A DNA stretch of 64,000 nucleotides from an uncultured Oscillospiraceae bacterium. Its GTDB lineage: Bacteria > Bacillota > Clostridia > Oscillospirales > Ruminococcaceae. The stretch covers positions 437,717-501,716 of the forward strand of contig CAJJZS010000001.1 of NCBI GenBank assembly GCA_905197685.1, read 5' to 3'. This document shows, in pieces, positions 26,234 through 34,970 of the stretch; within the stretch, counting starts at the first letter, position 1; each line of letters starts with the position of its first letter. The notes under the pieces are model-generated. The model worked only from the letters and a program-made list of their open reading frames with translations. It did no database searches and was not told the origin of the DNA. A program made the translations under genes and the position numbers.

Positions 26234-26262
26234 TTGCCTTTTTGATTTGCTTTGGTTATAAT
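26234..26262 (+). promoter_or_regulatory. Probable promoter of the DeoR regulator gene
   Basis: TTGCCT (26234-26239), 17 bases, TATAAT (26257-26262), about 48 bases before the start. Confidence 0.6.
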
Positions 26263-26309
26263 ATAAATAGGAAAATCCATATGCCTACTTTACGATGGGG
26301 GATTATATT

Positions 26310-27065
26310 TTGAATATTCTTAGACGAGAAAAAATGAAGGATTTTATCAGAAAAAAGGGAATTGTAAGTTTAAAGGAACTGTCAGGGGTATTTTCCGGAG
26401 TCAGTCTGATGACGATTCACAGGGATTTGGATTTTTTAGCAAAAGAGGGCTTTATTTCAAGGATTCGCGGAGGAGCAAAGTACATTGAATCTTCCGATAA
26501 ATCCGATACTGCTTTGGAACCCGCCGATATTTCCAATAAACCGCAAAAGGACATTGTTGCTCAAAAGGCAGTTGAGTTTGTTCAGGAAGGCAGCTCCATC
26601 TTTCTTGACGGAGGAACAACAATGTTGGAGCTTGCTAAAATTATACCGGATTTGTACATCAATGTTATGACAAACGGACCGAATATCGCGTTGGAGATTG
26701 CCGAAAAAACAAAACCGTCCATTGTTTTGTGCGGAGGGGTATTAAACCGTAAAAATCTCTCTATTTTCGGTTACTACACCACAGATATGCTTTCCAAAGT
26801 AAATATTGATATTGCTTTTATCGCGGCGTCCGGTTATTCTCAGGAAGGCGGATTTACCTGCGGATTTGAGGAACAGGCAAAGCTGCGCCGTTTGCTGATA
26901 GAAAAAGCGCGCTGTGTCATTATCTTGATGGACAGCACCAAATTCGGAAAGATGCTTCCCTATACTTTTGCAAAAATGGAAGATGTAAACTATCTGATTA
27001 CAGACAGAACGCCTTCCTCCGAGCTGTTGGAAGCAGCCGTTAAAAACAATGTCACTGTTTTGTAG
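26310..27065 (+). CDS. DeoR family transcriptional regulator
   Basis: N-terminal winged helix (IRKKGIVSLKELSGVF, then SLMTIHRDLDFLAKEGFISRIRGGA) and a C-terminal sugar-phosphate sensing domain with the D-G-G-T-T-x-x-E-L motif (LDGGTTMLELAK) and TNGPNIALEIA. A frame opening at ATG 26295 is possible, but GGGGGA at 26297-26302 is better spaced for the TTG at 26310 (251 residues). DeoR proteins usually respond to phosphorylated sugars. The following phosphofructokinase gene, 59 bases on, suggests control of a glycolytic step; this is inference. Confidence 0.9.
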   Translation: MNILRREKMKDFIRKKGIVSLKELSGVFSGVSLMTIHRDLDFLAKEGFISRIRGGAKYIESSDKSDTALEPADISNKPQKDIVAQKAVEFVQEGSSIFLDGGTTMLELAKIIPDLYINVMTNGPNIALEIAEKTKPSIVLCGGVLNRKNLSIFGYYTTDMLSKVNIDIAFIAASGYSQEGGFTCGFEEQAKLRRLLIEKARCVIILMDSTKFGKMLPYTFAKMEDVNYLITDRTPSSELLEAAVKNNVTVL

Positions 27066-27124
27066 GGTGATTCGTCATACAACCTGCTTTTATAAAAATA
27101 AAAAAAGAAGTGAGGAACAAAAAG

Positions 27125-28351
27125 ATGAAACATATGTTAATTGCTCAGTCCGGCGGTCCTTCTGCCGCAATCAACGCAACCGTTGCCGGTGTTGTGGAAC
27201 GCTGCATGACAAGCGATAAAGTTGACCGCATATATGGCGCGGTGAACGGAATCAAGGGTGTAATCAACGGACATTATATTGATTTGACCGAAGTGTTGGC
27301 TTCTCCCGAACAGCTTGATTTACTGTGTCACACACCTTCCGCAGCATTGGGTTCCTGCCGCTTAAAGTTAAACAATGCGGACGATACACAGTTAAAGGAA
27401 ATTGTGGACGCTCTTTTAAAAAGAGAAATCGGCTACTTTGTTTATATCGGCGGAAATGATTCGATGGATACTGTTGCAAAGCTGTCCGCTTATATTCAGA
27501 AAAATAATATTCCTGATTTATATGTTATGGGAGCGCCGAAAACCATTGATAACGACCTGCCGGAAACAGACCACTGTCCTGGATTTGGCTGCGCAGCAAA
27601 GTATATTGCCGCTACTTTTACCGAGATTGTACGGGATTGCGAGGTTTATGATATTCCTGCGGTAACGATTGTTGAAATTATGGGAAGAAATGCAGGTTGG
27701 CTGACCGCAGCCTCTGCGCTTTCCAGAGAAAACGGCGGCAGCGGTCCGCAGTTGATTTATCTGTGTGAACGCGCCTTTGATACCGAGCGTTTTATCGAAG
27801 ATGTAAAGCATTGTTTGAGCCGCAAAAATGCCGTTGTGGTAGCGGTCAGCGAAGGTGTTAAAAATGCAGACGGTTCTTATTTAAGCGAAAGCAAGGGTCG
27901 AGGGGTTGATGTGTTCGGACACGCAGCTCTTTCCGGTACGGCAAAGGTTTTGGAAGGACTGGTAAAGGAGAAAATCGGTTGTAAAGTTCGTTCGATTGAA
28001 TTAAACCTGATGCAGAGATGCGCAGCGCACTTAGCTTCTGCCAACGATTTAAGTGAGTCGAAGATGTTGGGTATGACAGCCGCAGACAGAGCATTAAACG
28101 GAATCAGCGGTCAGATGGCAGTTGTTGTGAGAAAACAGAATCAGCCTTACCGTGTATCTTACGGTACTGCAGACATTGGTTTAGTTGCCAACTATGAAAA
28201 AAAGGTTCCCGATGCGTGGATTAACCAAGAGGGAAACGATGTTACCGAGGAAATGATGGAATATCTGCGTCCGTTGGTTCGCGGAGAAGTATATCCGATG
28301 ACAAATTCCGGTATCCCGGTACATTTGAGTTTGTATTCGGAAGGCAAATAG
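27125..28351 (+). CDS. pfp: 6-phosphofructokinase, pyrophosphate-dependent type
   Basis: Phosphorylates fructose 6-phosphate to fructose 1,6-bisphosphate. The N-terminal QSGGPSAAINAT, the active-site segment PKTIDNDL (Lys139 to Asp144) and EIMGRNAGWLTA are clear. Two features favour pyrophosphate over ATP as donor: an Asp in place of the usual Gly in the GGDGS loop (here GGNDS, residues 109-113) and the Lys in PKTIDND, where ATP enzymes have Gly. GAAGTGAGG precedes the ATG at 27125; the frame opens 5 codons earlier. Length is 408 residues. Confidence 0.92.
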   Translation: MKHMLIAQSGGPSAAINATVAGVVERCMTSDKVDRIYGAVNGIKGVINGHYIDLTEVLASPEQLDLLCHTPSAALGSCRLKLNNADDTQLKEIVDALLKREIGYFVYIGGNDSMDTVAKLSAYIQKNNIPDLYVMGAPKTIDNDLPETDHCPGFGCAAKYIAATFTEIVRDCEVYDIPAVTIVEIMGRNAGWLTAASALSRENGGSGPQLIYLCERAFDTERFIEDVKHCLSRKNAVVVAVSEGVKNADGSYLSESKGRGVDVFGHAALSGTAKVLEGLVKEKIGCKVRSIELNLMQRCAAHLASANDLSESKMLGMTAADRALNGISGQMAVVVRKQNQPYRVSYGTADIGLVANYEKKVPDAWINQEGNDVTEEMMEYLRPLVRGEVYPMTNSGIPVHLSLYSEGK

Positions 28352-28380
28352 TCAAAAAAATATTGTTACTTAGAATATAC

Positions 28381-28411
28381 AAAAAGGAAAGCGAAAAGGC
28401 TTTCCTTTTTT
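28381..28411 (+). terminator. Terminator after pfp
   Basis: AAAAAGGAAAGC / GCTTTCCTTTTT stem, 6-base loop, T-run. Confidence 0.88.
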
Positions 28412-28520
28412 GTTTTCTGCGCTTGGTTCCATGGGTACTCAATTCATTCAGGAATGAGGTAATCTGAAAAGTTGCTCATATGAATCTTTGTGCAAATTGC
28501 TTATATATTACAAAAAATAT

Positions 28521-28549
28521 TTGACAAAATTGATAAAATAGATTATGAT
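28521..28549 (+). promoter_or_regulatory. Near-consensus promoter of the permease gene with operator-like repeats
   Basis: TTGACA (28521-28526), 17 bases, TATGAT (28544-28549). An 11-bp arm ATTGATAAAAT at 28529-28539 inside the promoter is the exact reverse complement of ATTTTATCAAT at 28577-28587. The latter also forms the palindrome ATTGAT-TTT-ATCAAT (28573-28587). This suggests control by a dedicated repressor. Confidence 0.75.
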
Positions 28550-28605
28550 AGGATAAGAAAAATAATGTAAGAATTGATTTTATCAATCAGAAAGGCGTGT
28601 TACTT

Positions 28606-29592
28606 TTGTTTTCCGGTTTCCTTCATGCTTCACATGAACATCTTTTTGTTGAACAACTTCTTGAAAAACTTCCGGTATCTCTGCCGGGGGGAGAAGCTAC
28701 CGTAGAATTTCTAAGTCATCTTGCGGCAGATTCCGTTCAGATTTACCTGATTTTGTTTTTGGTGATGTTTTGCGTTTTTTATTTGCAAACTTATGTCAAT
28801 GTAGAGCGTTTAAAATATCGACTTTCAAAGCTGAAAAGTGTCTGGGGATATTTGCTTGCTGTTTTTATGGGTATGATTTCTCCGTTTTGTTCATGCAGCA
28901 TTATTCCGGTGCTGATGGGACTGATTGCAATCGGTGTTCCGATGTCGGTTTGTCTTTGTGTTCTTACCTCGGCGTCTTTAATTAACCTAACCGCTCTGAC
29001 TGCTTTATACAGTCTGGCAGGCAGTTCCTTTTCCACACTCTACCTGTTGTGCGCATTAGCGATTATTTTTATCAGTTCATTCATCTTTTCAAAGATTCCG
29101 TTTCATGATGCAACCAGAGATTATCATCTTTCCCATTGTCACGGACATGAGCATGATGTTTCGGAGGATTCCCACAAAGGACAATGGCAGGGAAGGGTAT
29201 CTCTTGCATGGCACAGCACCTGGCACGTTTTTCAGGGCGCGTGGTTTTGGGTTTTGCTCGGCGTAATTCTTTCTTCGGCTCTGGAAGCGTACTTCCCGTT
29301 AGAGGTAATTTCCGATGTTGTATCCAATCGGACGGTTCTTTCTACCATTGTTGCGGCGTTGATTGGTTTTCCGATTCATTCCGATGTATTCAGTATTATG
29401 CCGATTCTTCACCTGCTCAAGGAGATTTATCCTCCGGTTGCGATGACCTTTACTTTATCCACAATGGTTATTTCTATTCCGGGGCTGGTATTGCTCAGCC
29501 GCGTTTTAAAACCGAAGGTAATTGCTTCCTATGCGGCGGTGTTGATTTCGCTAACCTTGGTTTGCGGATTTGTTCTGATTCCGTTTATGTAA
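28606..29592 (+). CDS. Permease of the ArsP/UPF0718 family with a His/Cys-rich loop
   Basis: 328-residue membrane protein with eight or so helices. The family motif GMISPFCSCSIIPVLMGL carries the two conserved cysteines. A repeat of the same fold occurs later (GFPIHSDVFSIMPILHLL). The central cytosolic loop is rich in histidine with one cysteine (HLSHCHGHEHDVSEDSH), as expected for metal handling. ArsP proteins export trivalent organoarsenicals; other members move unknown ions. The frame opens at GTG 28597, but AAAGGCG fits the TTG at 28606 better. Confidence 0.85.
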   Translation: MFSGFLHASHEHLFVEQLLEKLPVSLPGGEATVEFLSHLAADSVQIYLILFLVMFCVFYLQTYVNVERLKYRLSKLKSVWGYLLAVFMGMISPFCSCSIIPVLMGLIAIGVPMSVCLCVLTSASLINLTALTALYSLAGSSFSTLYLLCALAIIFISSFIFSKIPFHDATRDYHLSHCHGHEHDVSEDSHKGQWQGRVSLAWHSTWHVFQGAWFWVLLGVILSSALEAYFPLEVISDVVSNRTVLSTIVAALIGFPIHSDVFSIMPILHLLKEIYPPVAMTFTLSTMVISIPGLVLLSRVLKPKVIASYAAVLISLTLVCGFVLIPFM

Positions 29593-29621
29593 GTTTCTTC
29601 GCATAAAGTAAAAAACAAAAG

Positions 29622-29661
29622 AAGGCGAGCCTTTTATCAAAGGGTTCGCCTTTGGCTTTTT
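29622..29661 (+). terminator. Terminator after the permease gene
   Basis: AAGGCGAGCCTTT ... AAAGGGTTCGCCTT stem with two G-T pairs, then TTTGGCTTTTTT. Confidence 0.8.
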
Positions 29662-29741
29662 TGGATATTTTCCTTTCCTTTCTCATATCCTTTAAATCAG
29701 GGAATATAACCGACAGCTTTGACAGGAAAGGGGATTTTGCT

Positions 29742-30473
29742 TTGCATTTTCAATTCAGAAAAAAAGGACAAATCGGAGCGTTACTCGGTATCATGTTTAT
29801 TCTGACCTTCACACTGTTTGGTATTTATCGAATACAGGAAAAACCGATTCCTGTATCGGCTGTTTTGCCCAAAGAACCGATAACCGTTATTATCGATCCG
29901 GGGCATGGAGGAATAGATGGAGGGGCAACCGATAACAACATCATTGAAAAGGATATCAACCTTGCTGTTTCGCTAAATTTAAGAGATTTGTTGTCGATAC
30001 AGGGATTTCGTGTTATAATGACCAGAGAGGATGATCGTTCGCTGCATGATGACGGATTGACCCAGATTGCGCGACAGAAGCGTTCCGATATGTATCATCG
30101 CCTGTCTGTCATTGAAAGTAATTCGAATGCTGTTTTTATCAGTATTCATCAAAATAAATTTGAACAAAGCTCGTCAAAGGGCGCTCAAATTTTTTACAGT
30201 CCAAATCATCCCGACTCTCAGAAATTAGCGCAATCAATACAGGATTCTTTTGTTAGCCTGCTTCAACCGGATAATCACAGAGAAATCAAAGAAGCGCAGA
30301 ACAACCTGTTTTTATTATACGAATCTCAAATTCCGGCTGTTATGGTAGAGTGTGGGTTTATTTCCAATCCCGAAGAGGCTGCAAAGTTGCAGACCGAAGC
30401 GTATCAACAACAGATTGCGTTTACGGTTTACCGGGGACTGCATCATTATTTGCAGGCTGCCGACAGCAGATAA
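29742..30473 (+). CDS. cwlD: N-acetylmuramoyl-L-alanine amidase CwlD (spore cortex)
   Basis: Zinc amidase (Amidase_3) that removes the peptide from muramic acid so that muramic-delta-lactam can form in the cortex. An N-terminal anchor helix (residues about 10-27) precedes the enzyme domain. That domain has the first zinc His in IIDPGHGGIDGGA, Glu in EKDINLAVS, the second His in ISIHQNKF and the catalytic Glu in VMVECGFISN. The segment RQKRSDMYHRLSVIE is CwlD-like. The frame opens 30 codons upstream, but AAAGGGGA at 29727-29734 selects the TTG at 29742 (243 residues, near the usual 237). Confidence 0.92.
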   Translation: MHFQFRKKGQIGALLGIMFILTFTLFGIYRIQEKPIPVSAVLPKEPITVIIDPGHGGIDGGATDNNIIEKDINLAVSLNLRDLLSIQGFRVIMTREDDRSLHDDGLTQIARQKRSDMYHRLSVIESNSNAVFISIHQNKFEQSSSKGAQIFYSPNHPDSQKLAQSIQDSFVSLLQPDNHREIKEAQNNLFLLYESQIPAVMVECGFISNPEEAAKLQTEAYQQQIAFTVYRGLHHYLQAADSR

Positions 30474-30490
30474 AAGGACAGTGAAAAAAG

Positions 30491-31855
30491 ATGGCAAAAA
30501 CAAAAATAAACTATGTTTGTACACAATGCGGAGCAATCCAGCCGAAGTGGATGGGGAAATGCCCCGACTGCGGAAGTTGGAACACGTTGACAGAAAATAT
30601 AGAAGAACCGGTTTCCCGCTTTTCTTCTTCCTCTGTTGTTTCCAAACATGGATGTGTGGTTCAGAAATTGGAGCAAATCAATTCCAATGAAGAGCAGAGA
30701 TACCTGACACAGATGCAGGAATTAAACCGCGTGCTGGGCGGAGGAATTGTTCCGGGGTCGGTTATTCTACTCAGTGGGGACCCCGGAATCGGAAAATCAA
30801 CCCTTTTGCTTCAAATTTGTCAGACCATTTCTTCCGATGCGCAAATCCTTTATATTTCGGGAGAAGAAAGTTTGCGGCAAATTAAATTAAGGGCAGCTCG
30901 CTTGGGCGTTACAACAGACCATTTAAGTTTAAGCTCAACAACCAATATCGAGGCGGTGATTGAAGCGATTCAATCTCAAAAGCCGGATATCGTTATGGTG
31001 GATTCGATTCAGACAATGAATCTTTCTGCGTTAAACTCTTCCTCCGGCAGTGTGACCCAAGTGAGAGAGTGTACCCAGCTTTTAATTAACGCTGCCAAAA
31101 CATTGGAGATTCCGGTTTTTATTGTGGGTCATGTCAATAAAGACGGCGCGATTGCCGGTCCTAAGGTTATGGAGCATATGGTAGACGCAGTGTTGTATTT
31201 TGAAGGGGAGAGAAACCTTTCTTACCGTATTTTAAGAGCGATTAAGAATAGATACGGTTCCACCAATGAAATCGGCGTTTTTGAAATGGGAGAAAATGGG
31301 TTGGAAGAGGTGGTAAATCCATCCAAAGCGATGTTGGAGGGACGCCCCGAAAATGTTTCGGGAACCTGTGTTGCCTGTGTTATTGAAGGTTCCCGCCCTA
31401 TCTTGGCAGAAGTTCAGGCTTTGGTTTCCAAAAGCGGTTATGCCGTACCCAAAAGAATGGCAACCGGATTCGATTACAACAGACTTTCCTTGATATTGGC
31501 AGTTTTGGAAAAACGCTGCGGATATTTTTTCGGTACATTGGACGCTTACATCAATGTGGTTGGGGGAATGAAATTGGACGAGCCTGCCGCTGATTTACCG
31601 ATTGCGTTGTCATTGGTTTCCAACCTGACCGATAAAGTAATTCCCGATGATTTGGTTGCATTTGGAGAAATCGGACTTGCCGGAGAGATGCGCGCGGTGA
31701 ATCGTATTCTGATTCGTGTTAAAGAAGCGCAGCGTTTGGGATTTCAGCGTTGTATTCTTCCCAAACAGTGTGTAGCGGCAATCAATTCCGAAGTAGAAAT
31801 TGAGCTGATTGGGGTTTCTACTCTGTCAGAAGCAATCAGCAAGGCTTTGGTATAA
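30491..31855 (+). CDS. radA: DNA repair protein RadA
   Basis: DnaB-like branch-migration ATPase acting in recombination. The zinc finger is Cys10, Cys13, Cys24, Cys27 in CTQCGAIQPKWMGKCPDCGSW. The RecA-like core has Walker A GDPGIGKST and the RadA-specific KNRYGST motif. The C-terminal Lon-like domain reads GGMKLDEPAADLPIALSLVS. Length is 454 residues, standard for the family. It starts 17 bases after cwlD and probably shares its transcript. Confidence 0.97.
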   Translation: MAKTKINYVCTQCGAIQPKWMGKCPDCGSWNTLTENIEEPVSRFSSSSVVSKHGCVVQKLEQINSNEEQRYLTQMQELNRVLGGGIVPGSVILLSGDPGIGKSTLLLQICQTISSDAQILYISGEESLRQIKLRAARLGVTTDHLSLSSTTNIEAVIEAIQSQKPDIVMVDSIQTMNLSALNSSSGSVTQVRECTQLLINAAKTLEIPVFIVGHVNKDGAIAGPKVMEHMVDAVLYFEGERNLSYRILRAIKNRYGSTNEIGVFEMGENGLEEVVNPSKAMLEGRPENVSGTCVACVIEGSRPILAEVQALVSKSGYAVPKRMATGFDYNRLSLILAVLEKRCGYFFGTLDAYINVVGGMKLDEPAADLPIALSLVSNLTDKVIPDDLVAFGEIGLAGEMRAVNRILIRVKEAQRLGFQRCILPKQCVAAINSEVEIELIGVSTLSEAISKALV

Positions 31856-31884
31856 GAGTTTTGTATAAAGAAAGGACTGCTTTT

Positions 31885-32949
31885 ATGGATACATTACAAA
31901 AAAATACGATGATGGGGCTGGTTTATCACGATACAGGGAAGATTTCTTTAGAAGAAAGACCGGTTCCTAAAATTTGCTCTCCCAAAGATGCGATTGTAAA
32001 GGTAACGCTCTCTGCAATCTGTACCAGCGACCTGCATATTAAAAACGGAATGGTTCCCAGAGCGAAGAAAGATATTATCTTAGGGCATGAGTTTGTGGGA
32101 ATTGTCACCGAGGTGGGAGCCGAAATTACACATTTACGCCCCGGGGACCGTGTTGCGGCAAATTGTATTACCTTTTGCGGAGATTGTTGGTTTTGCAGAC
32201 AGGGGTTCATCAACAACTGCGAAGCAGGCGGTTGGGAGTTAGGCTGCCGTATTGACGGATGTCAGGCAGAATATGTTCGTGTACCGTTTGCAAATATGGG
32301 GTTGACAAAGATTCCGGATCAGGTTTCTGATGAAGAAGCATTGTTTCTGGGCGATATTGTTTCCAGCGGATATTTTGGAGCAGAACTTGCCGAAATTACT
32401 CCCGGAGACAGCGTAGCGGTAATCGGAGCAGGTCCGGTAGGGATGTGCGCGATGCAGGCAGCAAAATTGTTCGGTGCAGGAAAGATTATTGCGCTTGATA
32501 TTGATGCCGAACGTTTGGAATATGCAAAAGCGCACAGTCTTTGCGATGAAGTTATTCTCAATCAGGAAGATGCGGAAGAACAAGTTAAAAAATTAACAAA
32601 TTCAAGGGGAGCCGACGCGGTTATTGAATGTGCGGGAAGCTCTTCCAGTTTTCAGACAGCGTGGAAAATTGCCAGACCGAATGCGGTTGTTGCGATTGTT
32701 GCAATGTATGAACAGGCGCAAACCCTGCCTTTGGAGCAGATGTATGGGAAAAATCTGATCTTCAAAACGGGCGGTGTTGATGCAATACATTGCGAACGAC
32801 TGATGAAGCTGATTGCTGCCGGAAAATTCCCGACCGATTTTTTGATTTCTCATAAAGCTCCGTTAAATCGTATTTTAGAAGGTTATCATATCTTTGAAGA
32901 AAAGCTGGAACATTGTATCAAATGGGTTGTTACTCCTTATGAGCGTTAA
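31885..32949 (+). CDS. Zinc-dependent alcohol dehydrogenase (MDR family)
   Basis: Medium-chain dehydrogenase/reductase, 354 residues. Catalytic zinc ligands Cys46 and the His68-Glu69 pair (GHEFVGIV) are present, as is the structural zinc set Cys98, Cys101, Cys104 and Cys112. The Rossmann domain has VAVIGAGPVGMCAMQ and an acidic end of strand 2 (ALDID), suggesting NAD(H) over NADP(H). Threonine/sorbitol dehydrogenases are the nearest relatives by pattern; the substrate is not known. AAAGAAAGG at 31866-31875 selects the ATG at 31885. It overlaps the next gene by 11 bases. Confidence 0.9.
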   Translation: MDTLQKNTMMGLVYHDTGKISLEERPVPKICSPKDAIVKVTLSAICTSDLHIKNGMVPRAKKDIILGHEFVGIVTEVGAEITHLRPGDRVAANCITFCGDCWFCRQGFINNCEAGGWELGCRIDGCQAEYVRVPFANMGLTKIPDQVSDEEALFLGDIVSSGYFGAELAEITPGDSVAVIGAGPVGMCAMQAAKLFGAGKIIALDIDAERLEYAKAHSLCDEVILNQEDAEEQVKKLTNSRGADAVIECAGSSSSFQTAWKIARPNAVVAIVAMYEQAQTLPLEQMYGKNLIFKTGGVDAIHCERLMKLIAAGKFPTDFLISHKAPLNRILEGYHIFEEKLEHCIKWVVTPYER

Positions 32950-33739
32950 GACAAGTCAATTTGTAAAAATTCCGCATCTTCCAAGCAGGAAAGTCACCGT
33001 TGCGGCAGTGTCTTCCGAGCATGAAGAAATCATAACGGCTCTGCGGAAGTTAGAAATCAAAGTTCTTCCGATAAAACCAACCAATCAATTAGATGAACCG
33101 GTAGCATCCCATGCAGATATGCAGTTGCTTCCGGTGGGAGAAAATTATTTTTTTCTTTCTTCCGAACAACAGCAGCTTTCTCAAGATTTGATGAAACTGG
33201 GCGCGGTGGTTCGATTCGGAGAAAAATTGGAAAAAGAATATCCGAAAGATGTCTTATATAATGCGGTTTGTTTGAATAAGTTTTATATTTGTAACAACAA
33301 GACAATCTCTCAAAAAGCAAAATCTTTTTTAGAGGATTCCGGGAAAAAAGCAATCTATGTAAAACAAGGTTATACAAAATGTTCTGTCTGTGTTGTTGAC
33401 GAAAATTCAATCATTACCGCAGACCCAAAGATTGCCGAGCTGTCAAGCCAAAACGGAATGGATGTTTTGCTGATTCGTCCGGGATTTATTCAAATTCCAA
33501 AGTATGATACCGGATTGATTGGCGGTTGCTGCGGCAAACTGGATTGGAATCAAATGGCGTTTACCGGAAAGCTGTTACAGCATCCTGACGGAGATAAGAT
33601 ACAAAGCTTTTTAAAACAGAGAAAGATTGATGTGATAGAGTTAACCGAATATCCGTTGTTTGATATTGGAAGTATCATTCCAATTTGTCAGCTTGCTTGT
33701 GAAGAAATCGGTATGACAAAAAACATTCGGATTGAGTAA
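32939..33739 (+). CDS. DUF6873 family protein (guanidino-modifying-enzyme-like fold)
   Basis: 266 residues. The segments SHADMQLLPVGEN, KQGYTKCSVCVVDENSIIT, LIGGCCGKLDWNQMAFTG, HPDGDKI and LFDIGSIIPI are those of a clostridial family known to me as DUF6873, with a propeller fold like amidinotransferases. Several Cys and His residues sit in the places where such enzymes carry their catalytic Cys/His. No activity is known. The ATG lies within the end of the dehydrogenase gene, so expression is coupled to it. Confidence 0.8.
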   Translation: MSVKTSQFVKIPHLPSRKVTVAAVSSEHEEIITALRKLEIKVLPIKPTNQLDEPVASHADMQLLPVGENYFFLSSEQQQLSQDLMKLGAVVRFGEKLEKEYPKDVLYNAVCLNKFYICNNKTISQKAKSFLEDSGKKAIYVKQGYTKCSVCVVDENSIITADPKIAELSSQNGMDVLLIRPGFIQIPKYDTGLIGGCCGKLDWNQMAFTGKLLQHPDGDKIQSFLKQRKIDVIELTEYPLFDIGSIIPICQLACEEIGMTKNIRIE

Positions 33740-33756
33740 ATCTAAAAAAAGATTTC

Positions 33757-33794
33757 CCTCCATTTCGCTAAATTTTCATTTAGCGAAATGGAGG
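33757..33794 (+). repeat. 16-bp perfect hairpin upstream of the tyrosine recombinase gene
   Basis: CCTCCATTTCGCTAAA, TTTTCA loop, TTTAGCGAAATGGAGG. There is no T-run on the plus strand, while the minus strand is followed by T7. It could cap the transcript of the upstream genes or act as a binding or recombination site. Confidence 0.7.
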
Positions 33795-33861
33795 ATAGCA
33801 AAAAATACCACTTCCCGACACGGGTTTGTGATTCATTTTTATTTTATGGCGGTGATTTTAA

Positions 33862-34956
33862 TTGGATCAGGCAATTTTATTTGATTGTCCCGATATTTTA
33901 CGCGAGTTCCTTTTTTACATGGAAACCATCCTCGGGCGTTCGCCTAAAACCGTAAACGGATACTATATTGAATTGAGAACCTTTTTTCGATATATCAAGT
34001 CGGTAAAACTTCTCAAACAAATTCCAAAGGATTCTGAAGAACTTTCGGAAATTAAAATTGACGATATTTCCAAAGATTTAATTTGTTCGGTCACTTTAAG
34101 CGACATCTACGATTTTTTGCATTTCTCTTTAGAAACGCTTCATAACAATACGGCAAGCCGTTCCAGAAAAATTGCAAGCATTCGCGCGCTTTATAAATAT
34201 CTGACAACCAAAACAAATTATATGGAAGAAAATCCCGCAAAAAATCTGGATACTCCCTCGCAAAGAAAATCGGTACCAAAATATTTAACTTTGGAAGAAT
34301 CCATTAATCTGCTTGCCAGTGTAAAAGATGAATCTCCGTTAGTAACAGCGAGAGATTATTGTATGCTGACCTTGATGTTAAATTGCGGAATGCGTGTTTC
34401 CGAATTGGTGGGAATCAATCTGGAAGATATCCGTGACAATACCTTGCGGCTGTTAGGAAAAGGAAATAAAGAACGAATTGTTTATCTCAATGACGCCTGT
34501 GTTTCGGCATTGGGCAATTATTTAAAGCTGCGGCAGCAGCCGGAAACCGGAACGGATCGAAACGCGCTGTTTTTATCGGCGCAGCACCGAAGAATGACAA
34601 CTCGTCGAGTAGAACAAATTGTAGCAAAATACTTAAAAGCCTGCGGTCTGGACGGGCGCGGTTATTCTCCGCATAAGCTCCGTCATACAGCCGCGACCCT
34701 GATGTATCAGCATGGCGGCGTTGATATTCGAGCATTAAAAGAAATTTTAGGACACGCGAATATCGGAACAACAGAAATTTATACGCACATTTCCAATCAG
34801 ATGATTGAGCAGGCAGCCAACGCTTCCCCTCTTTCCTCTGTTACCAGGAAATTGAGCGAACAGGAATTGTTGATGCAGCAAATTGAAGCGCACAACCAGG
34901 AACAAAAAAATGCGGAAACCATTCCGGAACAAGAGAGTTTTGCAAATCAAAAATAA
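33862..34956 (+). CDS. Tyrosine recombinase (XerC/XerD-like)
   Basis: Site-specific recombinase, 364 residues. The N-terminal SAM-like core-binding domain spans residues 10-120. The catalytic domain contains the full set: Arg178 (CGMRVSELVG), Lys200 (LLGKGNKERIV), His271 and Arg274 (SPHKLRHTAAT), His298 (LGHANIGTTEIY) and Tyr307. A Gln/Glu-rich C-terminal tail of about 35 residues is longer than usual for XerD. It has a TTG start with GGCGGTGA upstream. Chromosomal location and lack of neighbouring mobile genes favour a housekeeping role in chromosome dimer resolution; no dif site was recognised. Confidence 0.93.
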   Translation: MDQAILFDCPDILREFLFYMETILGRSPKTVNGYYIELRTFFRYIKSVKLLKQIPKDSEELSEIKIDDISKDLICSVTLSDIYDFLHFSLETLHNNTASRSRKIASIRALYKYLTTKTNYMEENPAKNLDTPSQRKSVPKYLTLEESINLLASVKDESPLVTARDYCMLTLMLNCGMRVSELVGINLEDIRDNTLRLLGKGNKERIVYLNDACVSALGNYLKLRQQPETGTDRNALFLSAQHRRMTTRRVEQIVAKYLKACGLDGRGYSPHKLRHTAATLMYQHGGVDIRALKEILGHANIGTTEIYTHISNQMIEQAANASPLSSVTRKLSEQELLMQQIEAHNQEQKNAETIPEQESFANQK

Positions 34957-34970
34957 AAAGGATGATGAAA

